In this document: positions 45,069-53,813 of the stretch, piece after piece
Layout of the letters: each line of letters starts with the position of its first letter
Position numbering within the stretch: position 1 is the stretch's first letter
Source of the DNA: Mesorhizobium sp. STM 4661
GTDB taxonomy: Bacteria; Pseudomonadota; Alphaproteobacteria; Rhizobiales; Rhizobiaceae
Direction of reading: 5' to 3'
Length of the DNA: 64,000 bases
Assembly: GCF_000359125.1 (NCBI RefSeq)
Contig: NZ_CAAF010000017.1
Location: 1 to 64,000 of the forward strand
Translations under genes and position numbers: made by a program
Notes under the pieces: model-generated
Told to the model about the DNA's origin: nothing
The model's database searches: none
Seen by the model: the letters and a program-made list of their open reading frames with translations, nothing else

Positions 45069-45428
45069 CTAGGGATATTTCGTCTGATTTGCACGGGCGT
45101 CCTGGGGATCGCCCTCCAACTCCTTTGGCAGTGGCAGGCCTGAGCACTGCAAGTGCATCTCGCGGGCGAACAGCTTTCGCTGCTTCTGCTCGTGCTCCTT
45201 GATGGCAGCCACGAGCCCTAACGAGTAAGGGCCAAGCAAGACGCCGAAGCCCCACCCCGGGTGCTCTTTTTCGCGTGCGTCGTAATCCGAAGCCGCCATG
45301 CGGGCTTGCTGGCATTCCGGCGACAGCCATTTCGGGTCTTGCTGCGAAAGCGACGCTTCGTACTCGACCGGAGAGGTCACGCATCCAGCCAATGTCGCGG
45401 CCAGGGCGACGACTACCGCAATTCTCAT
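45069..45428 (-). CDS. Small outer-membrane-type lipoprotein, function unknown
   Basis: A 119-residue protein with a short lipoprotein signal (MRIAVVVALAATLAGC) and a mature part rich in charged residues (DPKWLSPECQQARMAASDYDAREKEHPGWGFGVLLGPYSLGLVAAIKEHEQKQRKLF), with one hydrophobic stretch. No family recognised. ATG 45428 is chosen over 45449 because it starts the signal and has GGGGAAGG upstream. Confidence 0.65.
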   Translation of the reverse strand: MRIAVVVALAATLAGCVTSPVEYEASLSQQDPKWLSPECQQARMAASDYDAREKEHPGWGFGVLLGPYSLGLVAAIKEHEQKQRKLFAREMHLQCSGLPLPKELEGDPQDARANQTKYP

Positions 45429-45524
45429 CCCGAAACCTTCCCCAAGCATTGTGGAGAGTTATACAGAACTCTTCTTCCCACAAGTAGATCCGGGCAAATT
45501 CCTCGTCCGTCAAGCGCAAGATTT

Positions 45525-46484
45525 CTACGCCACGCGTGGTTGAGCCGGCCTGGGTTTGACCACGGTGGCGAGCACGATACCGGCGACGATGAAGGCCGCC
45601 CCGACCAGATCGTAGTCGTGCAAGCCCTCTCCGAGCAGCAGATAGGCTAGTATGGCGACGAACACCGTCTGCAGATAGAGCAGCATGCTCGCCCGGCTCG
45701 CGCCAAGCGTTTCCACGCTTTTGTTGTAGAGATAGTACATCAAGGCGCCGCCGGGGCCGGCCAGATAGGCGAGCGCGACCACGCTGTCGACGTCCATGGT
45801 GGAGCGTTCGTCGTTGAACAATTCCCATAGATGGAACGGCAGGGCGACCAGCGCGCCGGCGCCGAGCAGCAGCACGACCATCGGCAGGAGTTCGATGCCG
45901 AATTTGGCGCGGCGCAACAGAACAGTGTACAGGCTCCAGCAGAACGCGCTGCCGACGATCCACAACTCGCCGGCGTTGAACTTGAGTTGCAGCAGCGCCG
46001 TCAGGTCCCCGCGCGCGACGATGAAAACCATCCCGGCCAGCGCAACAACCGCGCCAAGCGACTTCCACAGCCCGAGCGGCTCGCCAAGCACGAAACGGGC
46101 AAGCACCATCGTCATCACAGGCGACAGCGCCATGATGATGCCGGCCGTGGTGGCGTCGGTGTCGTTGAGGCCATGATAGATCATGCCCTGGCACAGCGTC
46201 AGGCCGATCGCCCCCACGGCGACGACCTCCAGGGCGCGCGTCCGCAAAAGCCCGATCATCGCCTCGTGATGACGGTGCACGATCGGCAGCAGGATGGCGC
46301 AAGCCAGCGCCAGCCGCCAGAAGCAGAGCCCCCAGGGCGGCATTTCAGGCGCCACCCATTTGGCCGCGATATAGACACCGGCCGAAAGCAGCCAGCACAG
46401 CACGGCGGCCGGATAGCCGGTCATGGAGGATATGGGCACGACAACTGGTTGCGCTGCTTGATGAGCTATCGGCACTGCCTGCAT
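45525..46484 (-). CDS. EamA-family (DMT) transporter
   Basis: A 319-residue inner-membrane protein with about ten spans in two EamA repeats: MTGYPAAVLCWLLSAGVYIAAKWVAPEMPPWGLCFWRLALACAILL and GELWIVGSAFCWSLYTVLLRRAKF..; the second repeat ends LLLGEGLHDYDLVGAAFIVAGIVLA. DMT members export metabolites such as amino acids. It lies between the intact VOC gene and the VOC fragment. Confidence 0.87.
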   Translation of the reverse strand: MQAVPIAHQAAQPVVVPISSMTGYPAAVLCWLLSAGVYIAAKWVAPEMPPWGLCFWRLALACAILLPIVHRHHEAMIGLLRTRALEVVAVGAIGLTLCQGMIYHGLNDTDATTAGIIMALSPVMTMVLARFVLGEPLGLWKSLGAVVALAGMVFIVARGDLTALLQLKFNAGELWIVGSAFCWSLYTVLLRRAKFGIELLPMVVLLLGAGALVALPFHLWELFNDERSTMDVDSVVALAYLAGPGGALMYYLYNKSVETLGASRASMLLYLQTVFVAILAYLLLGEGLHDYDLVGAAFIVAGIVLATVVKPRPAQPRVA

Positions 46485-46658
46485 GTCATGCCCTCCCCTC
46501 CGATGACGTCAGTTGAGGGGGCAATATAGCCTGCGTCGCTGGGTCGTGCATCTCGTTTTGAAAGGGGATGCGGCCCGGTGGCGTGTGCCCCTCGACGGGC
46601 GCGGTGATTCTTTCCCTGAGTGGAAAATGCCCCAGACTTCGAGGGTGGTTACTTGCAA

Positions 46659-46746
46659 GCCGCGCACGCTGACCGAGACGCGGGCGTTCGACGCGATGAT
46701 GGACACGACGAAGATCGACGTCGCGGGGATCGAGGCGGTGCGCCTA
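46659..46746 (+). pseudogene. Duplicated C-terminal fragment of the VOC gene
   Basis: The stretch encodes KPRTLTET-RAFDAMMDTTKIDVAGIEAVR, matching the end of the VOC protein at 44514-44999 (PRTLTEAM ... RAFDAMMDMKKIDVAAIDAAR) with the eleven residues AMAAGGDEAKR lost. There is no VOC N-terminus and no start. The surrounding gap 46485-46858 holds no other gene I can support. It marks an old duplication or recombination point on one side of the restriction-modification pair. Confidence 0.6.
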
Positions 46747-46858
46747 ATGCGCCAGTAGTTGCCACAAGGGCGCGTTCGCTACGATTTCCACATGGAACAT
46801 AACAAGAACATGTGATAGGCTATCGCGTAGACGGGTTTAGCAGGCTACGGTCGACCGG

Positions 46859-48670
46859 ATGGGAGAAGTTTCACAGATTCGCTTGTCGGAGTTGCGTGCG
46901 ACGTCGCCGTCCGTGGTGGACGGATGCACACTGAGATTCGCGCGCGGAGACCTGTCGAAAGCGCGCCTTCTGGCGCGCGCGTGGTCCGAGACGATCGACG
47001 GATGCGATCGCGAGACCTATGCAGTTTCGCTGACCCGCCAGGCCCTGGAAGCTTTGTCCAGGTCCATCGGCGTTTCCCCAGCATTATGCCCCTCGCTCGC
47101 CTTCGACACGGAGCAGTTGGACGAGCCCGCATCCGCGCTCGCCAACAGCATCGGAGAAACTGCCGGACGGCTGCCTATTCTTGAAGCTCTCCATCTCGTG
47201 ACCAGTCTTTATCCGATCCTGTTGCCAACCAAGGAGCGTGGCGAACGCGGTGCCTTCTACACGCCGCCGGCCTTGGTCAATCGCCTTCTCGATCAGGCTG
47301 AAGAAGAAGGCCTCGATTGGCGTACTGCGCGGGTTCTTGATCCCGCTGCCGGCGGTGGGACATTTCTGTTTCATGCCGCGCATCGCATGATCGCCGCGCT
47401 CGGCGAGTGCGAGCCTGCCTTCGCGCTCAGCCACGTCGGCACGAGGCTTGCTGGTTTCGAGCTCGACCCTCACGCGGCTAGGCTCGCACAAGGCGCCATG
47501 GAAATCGCGCTCGCCGATGTTGCGACCAAAGCTGGCCGCGCTGCCCCTACCATTGTGACGGCCCGCAATACGCTTGAAGCCGAGCCGGAGCCCGTCTTCG
47601 ATCTTGTTGTCGGCAATCCGCCCTACGGGCGAGTCTCGCTGCCGTCCGAACTGCGAGAGCGCTATGCGCGCAGCCTTTACGGGCACGCCAATCTCTACGG
47701 CGTTTTCACCGATGCCGCGCTGCGCTGGACAAAGCACGGCGGCCTCATCGCCTTTCTAACGCCGACAAGCTTTCTCGGTGGCCATTACTATTCTGCCCTG
47801 CGCAGCCTTCTCGCCTGGGAGGCACCACCCGTCGCGATCGACTTCGTGCATGCGCGGCGCGGCGTTTTCGAGGATGTACTGCAGGAGACGCTGCTCGCCG
47901 TCTACAAGCGTGGCGCTGAACCGCAGCGCGCGCAGATACACTATCTGACCGTCGCCTCCGAAACCGAAGCCAAGGTTACCCGCAATGGCACGATAGCCTT
48001 GCCATCCGATCGCACCGCGCCCTGGCTCGCCCCACGCACACCGGAGCACAGCCGACTTATCGCCCAGGCCGAGACGATGACGTATCGCCTTGCTGATTGG
48101 GGCTATGAGGTCTCGACCGGCCCGCTCGTTTGGAATCGCTTCAAGGATCAATTGCGCGACCGCGTCGGCGGTAAAGGCGTGCATCCATTGATCTGGGCGG
48201 AGTCTGTTACCTCTGACGGCCAATTCACCTATCGCGCGCGCAAGAAGAACCACGCCCCCTATTTCAAACTGGAAGCTGGCGATGACTGGCTGCTTGTCGA
48301 GGAGCCCTGCGTTCTCGTTCAGCGCACAACCGCCAAGGAGCAGGCCCGCCGCCTGATCGCCGCGGAACTTCCGGAAGAGTTCATCGATGCACATGGCGGC
48401 GTCGTTGTCGAAAACCATCTCAACATGGTTCGCGCGATCGGCAGCACGAAGGTGCCGGCGGCTGTCGTCGCGGCTCTGCTGAACAGCCGTGTCGTCGATG
48501 ATCTTTTTCGCTGCATCAGCGGCAGCGTCGCCGTCTCGGCCTTCGAGCTCGAAGCGCTCCCGCTGCCGTCACCCGAAAGCACCAAGGCGCTGGCGAAGCT
48601 TGTCACAGCGGGGGCAACGCGGGAGCAGATCAAGGCGGAATGCAACCGCCTCTACGGTAAGTCTATATGA
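46859..48670 (+). CDS. Type II restriction-modification N6-adenine DNA methyltransferase
   Basis: A 603-residue methylase. SAM-binding motif I, ARVLDPAAGGGTFLFHAAHRM near residue 160, is preceded by RGAFYTPPALVNRLL, the usual lead-in of Eco57I/TaqI-like and HsdM enzymes. The catalytic motif IV NPPYGRVSL is near residue 255, followed by FLTPTSFLGGHYYSALR. It acts with the endonuclease encoded four bases inside its 3' end. ATG 46859 has a weak ribosome site, and an upstream start cannot be excluded. The C-terminal half is a target-recognition region. Confidence 0.88.
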   Translation: MGEVSQIRLSELRATSPSVVDGCTLRFARGDLSKARLLARAWSETIDGCDRETYAVSLTRQALEALSRSIGVSPALCPSLAFDTEQLDEPASALANSIGETAGRLPILEALHLVTSLYPILLPTKERGERGAFYTPPALVNRLLDQAEEEGLDWRTARVLDPAAGGGTFLFHAAHRMIAALGECEPAFALSHVGTRLAGFELDPHAARLAQGAMEIALADVATKAGRAAPTIVTARNTLEAEPEPVFDLVVGNPPYGRVSLPSELRERYARSLYGHANLYGVFTDAALRWTKHGGLIAFLTPTSFLGGHYYSALRSLLAWEAPPVAIDFVHARRGVFEDVLQETLLAVYKRGAEPQRAQIHYLTVASETEAKVTRNGTIALPSDRTAPWLAPRTPEHSRLIAQAETMTYRLADWGYEVSTGPLVWNRFKDQLRDRVGGKGVHPLIWAESVTSDGQFTYRARKKNHAPYFKLEAGDDWLLVEEPCVLVQRTTAKEQARRLIAAELPEEFIDAHGGVVVENHLNMVRAIGSTKVPAAVVAALLNSRVVDDLFRCISGSVAVSAFELEALPLPSPESTKALAKLVTAGATREQIKAECNRLYGKSI

Positions 48671-49758
48671 CGGCGCGGCCGCCTTACGCGACACGTGATC
48701 TTATCGCCGAGCGATTGCCGCTGATTTTTCCAGAAGGCACACCGAACCGCATCTATTGCGTCCGGGAACTTGCCGCCAGCGCCGTGTTTGCCGCACTCTA
48801 CATCGGCGCTGTCGAGGGTTCAGGACGATTTCTTGGCCCTGTCCATGTCTATCGCATGACCCGCGAGCAGGCAGCGCTGGCGGACGATGCCGATCGAGAT
48901 GCCTACGCCGTAACCGTCTTGCGGAAGAACGGCATCGTTGCGGGATCACGCTGGTACGCGGACAATACGCGCGAGCCCATTCGTGACGAGACGCTGCGAG
49001 ACGGCCTTGTGGCGATCGGCGCCGTCCTGCGTCGCGAGGATTTGCCGACAACCTCAAGTCAACCCCGCTATGCGCTGAAAGCGGACTTTTCTGCCCTGTT
49101 CGATCCGGCGCTGGAAGGCGAAGCGCTAGAAACTGCTATCGCGAACTTCCAGGAAACGCACCTCAGCAAGGGCGCGCTGGCCCGCGTGACCATCATGCGC
49201 GCTGGTGCCGCCGCCAACGCCGCCGGCACTCGCGTTACCTTTCCGAATGGCGAAACGAGGCTGCTTGCGCCAGGGCCGAGTTCGATCATTGCACAAGCCG
49301 TCATTGAGGTGTTCGCCAAGCGATTCCTAGCCGCTCCCGCCATGCTATGGCTGAGCGAGAGTGGCAACAAGGTCGTCGTTCGCGATGACGCCATTGCCAG
49401 TGCGATCGGTCTTAAGATCGAGGCTGACAAGAACCTGCCCGACATCATCCTCGCCGATCTCGGCCACAAGGAGCCCTTGATCCTGTTCGTTGAAGTCGTG
49501 GCGACTGATGGCGCGATCACGGATCGCCGACGCGATGCCATCCATGCTGTCACGGATGCGGCTGGTTTTGACCGAAAACAGATTGCGTTCCTCACAGCCT
49601 ATCAGGATCGCCAATCCGCCGGCTTCAAGAAGACTGTCGCCCAACTCGCCTGGGGGTCATTCGCCTGGTTCGTATCGGAACCCACCCAACTTCTCGTGCT
49701 TCATGATGGCACGGCCGACGAGCGCTCACTCGGAAGTTTGCCTTGGGCCTCGCTATAG
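48667..49758 (+). CDS. Restriction endonuclease, BsuBI/PstI family
   Basis: A 363-residue nuclease. The C-terminal catalytic region carries the family pattern KNLPDIILADLG..EPLILFVEVVATDGAITDRRRDAIHAVTDAAGF near residues 255-305, a PD-(D/E)xK-type active site (DI..VEVVATDG). BsuBI and PstI cut CTGCAG, so that site is a first guess. ATG 48667 overlaps the methylase stop, so the protecting enzyme is made first. It ends ten bases from the convergent ABC permease gene. Confidence 0.87.
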   Translation: MTARPPYATRDLIAERLPLIFPEGTPNRIYCVRELAASAVFAALYIGAVEGSGRFLGPVHVYRMTREQAALADDADRDAYAVTVLRKNGIVAGSRWYADNTREPIRDETLRDGLVAIGAVLRREDLPTTSSQPRYALKADFSALFDPALEGEALETAIANFQETHLSKGALARVTIMRAGAAANAAGTRVTFPNGETRLLAPGPSSIIAQAVIEVFAKRFLAAPAMLWLSESGNKVVVRDDAIASAIGLKIEADKNLPDIILADLGHKEPLILFVEVVATDGAITDRRRDAIHAVTDAAGFDRKQIAFLTAYQDRQSAGFKKTVAQLAWGSFAWFVSEPTQLLVLHDGTADERSLGSLPWASL

Positions 49759-49767
49759 CACCACCCC

Positions 49768-50748
49768 CTATCTCTCCTCCACAATCCGCAAATACGCCGC
49801 CGTCACGAACAGCACGATCAGGCCGAACAGAATCCGCCGCGCGCCCTCCGGCATTTGCAGGATGGTCAGCAGCGTCGTCAGCACGGTGAGGATCAGCGCG
49901 CCGATGATGGTGCCGGTGTAGCCGCCGCGGCCGCCGAAGATCGAGGTGCCGCCGATCACGGCTGCCGCCACCGAGGGCAGCACCAGCGGTTCGGCGAGTG
50001 ACAGCGACGGCGCCTTGATCAGGCCGATATAGAGCAGGCCGGTGATGCCGGCGAGCACGCTGGAGATGACGTAGAGCGCGGTGATGACCTGCCAGTATTG
50101 CACGCCCGACAGGCGCGTCGCGCGCTCATTGTCACCGACGGCGTAGAGCAGGCGGCCGAAGCCGGTGCGGCTGAGCGTGAAGACGATGAGGGCCGCCAGC
50201 GGCACGAACAAAAGCAGCGCGTTGGGAAAGCCGAAGGTCACACCGGTGCCGAGCCAGGCGAGGAAGTCGGGGATTTTCGCACCCGACGCGATCACCGTGC
50301 GCTGGTAGACCTGCAGGCAGCCGGTGCCGATCAGGCTGGTGCCCAGCGTCATGATCAGCGGATGGACGCGGAAGACGCCGACGCCGATGCCGTTGACCAG
50401 GCCGATCAGCACCGCCGGCATCATCGCCAGCAGGAAGGCCACCGCCGGGTCCTGGTTGACGACCTGCGTGGCCATGATGAAGGCGCTCATCGTCGCCACC
50501 GTGCCGACCGAGAGATCGATGCCGCCGGTCAGCATGGTCATGGTCTGGCAGCCGGCGAGGATCGCCAGCGGGATGGCGAATTTGATGGTGTTGGCGATCC
50601 AGCGTTCGTTGACGATACCGGGGCGCAGGATCTGCAGGATCACCACCAGGATGATCAGCAGGATGATCAGCGGGATCAGCGGCCGGTCGGCCATGAAACG
50701 TTTTACGCGGCGGCCGAAGGGGACGGGCTGGATCGCGGTTGTGCTCAT
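49768..50748 (-). CDS. Ribose-type ABC transporter permease (RbsC family), second copy
   Basis: A 326-residue inner-membrane permease: PLIPLIILLIILVVILQILRPG, AGCQTMTMLTGGIDLSVGTVATMSAFIMA near residue 65, LLYAVGDNERATRLSGVQ near 215, and the loop LAEPLVLPSVAAAVIGGTSIFGGRGGYTGTIIGALIL near 265. The start at ATG 50748 excludes the upstream palindromic element. It is the last gene of the operon and the dimer partner of the permease at 51003. Confidence 0.9.
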   Translation of the reverse strand: MSTTAIQPVPFGRRVKRFMADRPLIPLIILLIILVVILQILRPGIVNERWIANTIKFAIPLAILAGCQTMTMLTGGIDLSVGTVATMSAFIMATQVVNQDPAVAFLLAMMPAVLIGLVNGIGVGVFRVHPLIMTLGTSLIGTGCLQVYQRTVIASGAKIPDFLAWLGTGVTFGFPNALLLFVPLAALIVFTLSRTGFGRLLYAVGDNERATRLSGVQYWQVITALYVISSVLAGITGLLYIGLIKAPSLSLAEPLVLPSVAAAVIGGTSIFGGRGGYTGTIIGALILTVLTTLLTILQMPEGARRILFGLIVLFVTAAYLRIVEER

Positions 50749-50808
50749 GAGATTGCTCGCGATTGGTTTCGCCCGGTGGTGGTGTTCTGGGAGGATAGTG
50801 CTCCATGG

Positions 50809-50967
50809 CGCCCCCCTCTGTCCTGCCGGACATCTCCCCCACGGGTGGGGAGATTGGCAGTTTTTGGCGTCCCACTCTTTTCTGCAACGTCGGAGATTGG
50901 CGAAGGCCGCGATGACATCCAATCTCCCCCCTCGTGGGGGAGATGTCCGGCAGGACAGAGGGGGGCG
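50809..50967. repeat. Palindromic intergenic element, family B, copy 1
   Basis: Arms of about 50 bases: the left begins CGCCCCCCTCTGTCCTGCC, then GGACATCTCCCCCACG, GTGGGGAGATTGGCAG; the right arm is the reverse complement, ending CAGAGGGGGGCG. It lies in the 254-base gap between two permease genes of one operon. A second copy is at 53564-53745. Confidence 0.9.
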
Positions 50968-51002
50968 TGAAGGATCGCCGACTCCATGACGATGCGCGCC
51001 CC

Positions 51003-51977
51003 TCATGACTGCCGCCCCCTCATCGTAATAAACGCGCCGAACATCACCACGGCGACCATGATGGCGCCCTCGATGATGGCGGTGACGTTGGGGTCGATGG
51101 CGAGCAGCGTGAGATCGGTGCGCACCAGCCGCAGCACGAAGACCGCGACGATCGGGCCAAGCAGGCCGCCCTTGCCGCCGCCGAGCGCCACGCCGCCCAG
51201 CACCACGGCGGCGACGCTGGCGAGCAGGTACGGGCCGGGGATGGGCGCGCCGATGCCGGTGCTCATGGTCAGCGCCAGCCCGCCAAAAGCAGCGAACAGG
51301 CCGGACAGCGCATAGGCGATGATGCGGGTGCGCGCCACCGGCACGCCGCTGCGGAAGGCCGCCAGCTCGCTCGAGCCGATGGCGTAGATGGAGAGGCCGA
51401 GCTTCGAGCGCCTGAGCGGTATCCAGATGACGCACAGACAAATGACCAGCACCAGCAGCGCCTTCGGCAGCCAGGCGTCGATAGTATCTGGCAGGCCAGG
51501 TATCGGTACGGTGCCCGATATCAGGCCCTTCAGCCATTCGGCGACCGCGCCGCCGGGCGCATCGAGGACCAGCAGGGCCGCGCCCTGCAGGACGAAGAGC
51601 GTGGCCAGCGTCACGACGATGTCGGGCACACGGGTGACGACGATGAGGATGCCGTTGACGGCGCCAAGCACAAAACCCATGGCCAGCACGAAGGGCACCA
51701 CGAAAAGCGCGTACTCCTCCGAGGCGCCGTTCATCATCGAGGCGGCGGTGACGCTGGTCAGCGCCATCATGGCGGCGACCGACAGGTCGATGCCGCCGGC
51801 GATGACGACGACGGTCTGGGCGGCGACGGCAAAGGCGTAGGGCAAAACGGCCCGCGCGAGCGAGCCGAAATCGCCGCTGCCATAGCCCGGCTGGATCAGC
51901 TTGGTGATGATGAACAGGGCGACGAGGAGGGCGAACAGGCCGGCGACCCAGCCCTGGCGGCGCAAGAGATGGCTCAT
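51003..51977 (-). CDS. Ribose-type ABC transporter permease (RbsC family), first copy
   Basis: A 324-residue inner-membrane permease: VVIAGGIDLSVAAMMALTSVTAASMM near residue 60, LGLSIYAIGSSELAAFRSGV near 195, and SVAAVVLGGVALGGGKGGLLGPIVAVFVLRLV near 260. Four-base overlap with the ATPase gene upstream in the operon. Two permeases imply a heterodimeric channel. Confidence 0.9.
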   Translation of the reverse strand: MSHLLRRQGWVAGLFALLVALFIITKLIQPGYGSGDFGSLARAVLPYAFAVAAQTVVVIAGGIDLSVAAMMALTSVTAASMMNGASEEYALFVVPFVLAMGFVLGAVNGILIVVTRVPDIVVTLATLFVLQGAALLVLDAPGGAVAEWLKGLISGTVPIPGLPDTIDAWLPKALLVLVICLCVIWIPLRRSKLGLSIYAIGSSELAAFRSGVPVARTRIIAYALSGLFAAFGGLALTMSTGIGAPIPGPYLLASVAAVVLGGVALGGGKGGLLGPIVAVFVLRLVRTDLTLLAIDPNVTAIIEGAIMVAVVMFGAFITMRGRQS

Positions 51978-53530
51978 GGCGTCGCCCCCGGCTTGGTCGA
52001 ATCCGGGGAATTCGAGGTGGGGTCAGCAAGAATGCCGACATCCGCCTTGGCGCCGCGCGGCAGGCCGTAGGCGGCGCGCATCAGCGCCGGCTCGTCGGCC
52101 TCCTCGACCGGGAAGATATCGACGACGCGGCCGCCGAAGATGACGATGACGCGGTCGCAGACACGCTGCACTTCCTCGAGCTCGGAGGTGTAGAACAGCA
52201 CCGACTTGCCGTGGCCGGCGAGCTCGCGCAGCAATTTGTAGATCTCCTGCTTGGTGCCGACATCGATGCCGCGCGTCGGGTCGAAGCACAGGATGGTGCG
52301 GGCATCCGCCGCGATCCAGCGGGCAATGGTCACCTTCTGCTGGTTGCCGCCGGACAGGCGCTGCACCTCGCCTTGCGCGCGGGTGTCGATCCGCAGCCGC
52401 TCGATGGCGCTGACCACCTTGGCGCGCTCCTGGCGCATGTGAATTGGCCCCCAGTTGCGCAAAGCGGCGCTGAAGGGCAGCGCAATGTTCTCGCGCACCG
52501 AGCGCTGCATGGCGAGCGCTTCGGCGCGGTCGCCCGGCACATAGGCGAGACCGGCGCGGATGGCGTCGATCGGGTGAGAGAATTTCACCGGCCGGCCGTC
52601 GACCTCGATGGTGCCGCCCGATGGCCGGATCGAACCGGCGAGGGCGGCGAACAGCTCGTCCTGACCCTGGCCTTCGAGCGCGACGACGCCGGCGACCTCG
52701 CCATCGGCGAGATCGAAGGAGACGTCGTTGAGCTTGGTGCCGACGCGCAGATTGCGCACGCCTAAGCGCGGACGGCTGGCAGACGTCGCGGCGTTCTGGC
52801 TGGCGGTGCGGGCGGCGACATGGGTCTTGACGATGCGGGCGCCGAGCATCAACTCGACGATCCTTTCCTCGACGCCGGGCACGATGTCGACGACGCCGAC
52901 GGTCTCGCCGTCGCGCAGCACGGTGGCGCGGTCGCACAGCGCCGAGATCTCGACGAAGCGGTGCGAAATGAAGATCACCGCGCGGCCGCTGTCGCCCTGG
53001 CGGCGCACGACCTCCAGCACTTTTTCGGCAAGGTTGGCGGGAAGTGCGGCCGTCATCTCGTCGAGCAAAAGCACGTCGGGCTCGACGGCCAGCGCACGCG
53101 CCAGATCAAGCACGCGCAGCACCGCCAGCGGGATGTCGCGCGCGGTGTCGCGTATGTCGAGGTCGGGGATGCCGAGCTCGCGCACCCAGGCGCGGAACGG
53201 CTCGACCGGCGTGCCGGTCAGGCGCAAATTGGAGAGCACATCGAGATCGGGGATCAGCGACGGCTCCTGGTAGACGGGCAGCAGGCCGGCGCGGCGCGCG
53301 GCGGCGGGCGAGCGCACGTCGCGGGCCTCGCCGCGGATCAGGATGCGCCCGGCATCGGCGCGAATGGCGCCGGTCAGGATCTTGACGAGTGTCGATTTGC
53401 CAGCGCCATTGGCGCCCATCAGAGCATGAACCTCGCCCGGCAGGACGGACAGCGACGCATTGCGAAGTGCCGCGACCGCGCCGTAATTCTTGGCGACGCC
53501 GGTGGCGTCGAGGAGTGGGTTGGTGGTCAA
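51974..53530 (-). CDS. Ribose-type ABC transporter ATPase with two nucleotide-binding domains (RbsA/MglA family)
   Basis: A 518-residue double ATPase. First half: Walker A GANGAGKSTLV near residue 37 and Walker B VLLLDEMTAALP, but no LSGGQ signature (AVLRVLDLARAL stands in its place). Second half: LEGQGQDELFAALAG, LSGGNQQKVTIARWIA near 395 and LCFDPTRGIDVGTKQE. Degeneracy in one site is common in sugar importers of this type. Separated from the binding-protein gene by the family-B element. Confidence 0.9.
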   Translation of the reverse strand: MTTNPLLDATGVAKNYGAVAALRNASLSVLPGEVHALMGANGAGKSTLVKILTGAIRADAGRILIRGEARDVRSPAAARRAGLLPVYQEPSLIPDLDVLSNLRLTGTPVEPFRAWVRELGIPDLDIRDTARDIPLAVLRVLDLARALAVEPDVLLLDEMTAALPANLAEKVLEVVRRQGDSGRAVIFISHRFVEISALCDRATVLRDGETVGVVDIVPGVEERIVELMLGARIVKTHVAARTASQNAATSASRPRLGVRNLRVGTKLNDVSFDLADGEVAGVVALEGQGQDELFAALAGSIRPSGGTIEVDGRPVKFSHPIDAIRAGLAYVPGDRAEALAMQRSVRENIALPFSAALRNWGPIHMRQERAKVVSAIERLRIDTRAQGEVQRLSGGNQQKVTIARWIAADARTILCFDPTRGIDVGTKQEIYKLLRELAGHGKSVLFYTSELEEVQRVCDRVIVIFGGRVVDIFPVEEADEPALMRAAYGLPRGAKADVGILADPTSNSPDSTKPGATP

Positions 53531-53563
53531 ATTTTGTGGTTCTCGCTTCAGAATCTCTTTGCT

Positions 53564-53745
53564 GGCGCTCTACGGCGCCCCCCTCTGTCCTGCCGGACAT
53601 CTCCCCCACGAGGGGGGAGATTGGCAGTTGTGGCGCCGGCTCTCGTTTTGCAACGTTGAAAATTGGCGAAAGCCGAAGTGACAGCCGATCTCCCCACCTG
53701 TGGGGGAGATGTCCGGCAGGACAGAGGGGGGCGCCGTAGAGCGCC
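53564..53745. repeat. Palindromic intergenic element, family B, copy 2
   Basis: Same core as the copy at 50809-50967, with arms extended outward by GGCGCTCTACGGCG at the left and its reverse complement at the right. It fills most of the 283-base gap between the ATPase and binding-protein genes; the remaining bases hold no gene. Confidence 0.9.
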
Positions 53746-53813
53746 AACCTATTAAATCTTTGCATAGCGAGGGCGGCAGCCCGCCGCCCTCGCCATGCAA
53801 CTCAAGGCCTAGC

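Noticed and set aside
49768..52041. Single 757-codon frame spanning both permease genes
   Set aside because: Only its C-terminal 326 codons are permease-like; the front part runs through the palindromic element and out of frame across the other permease.
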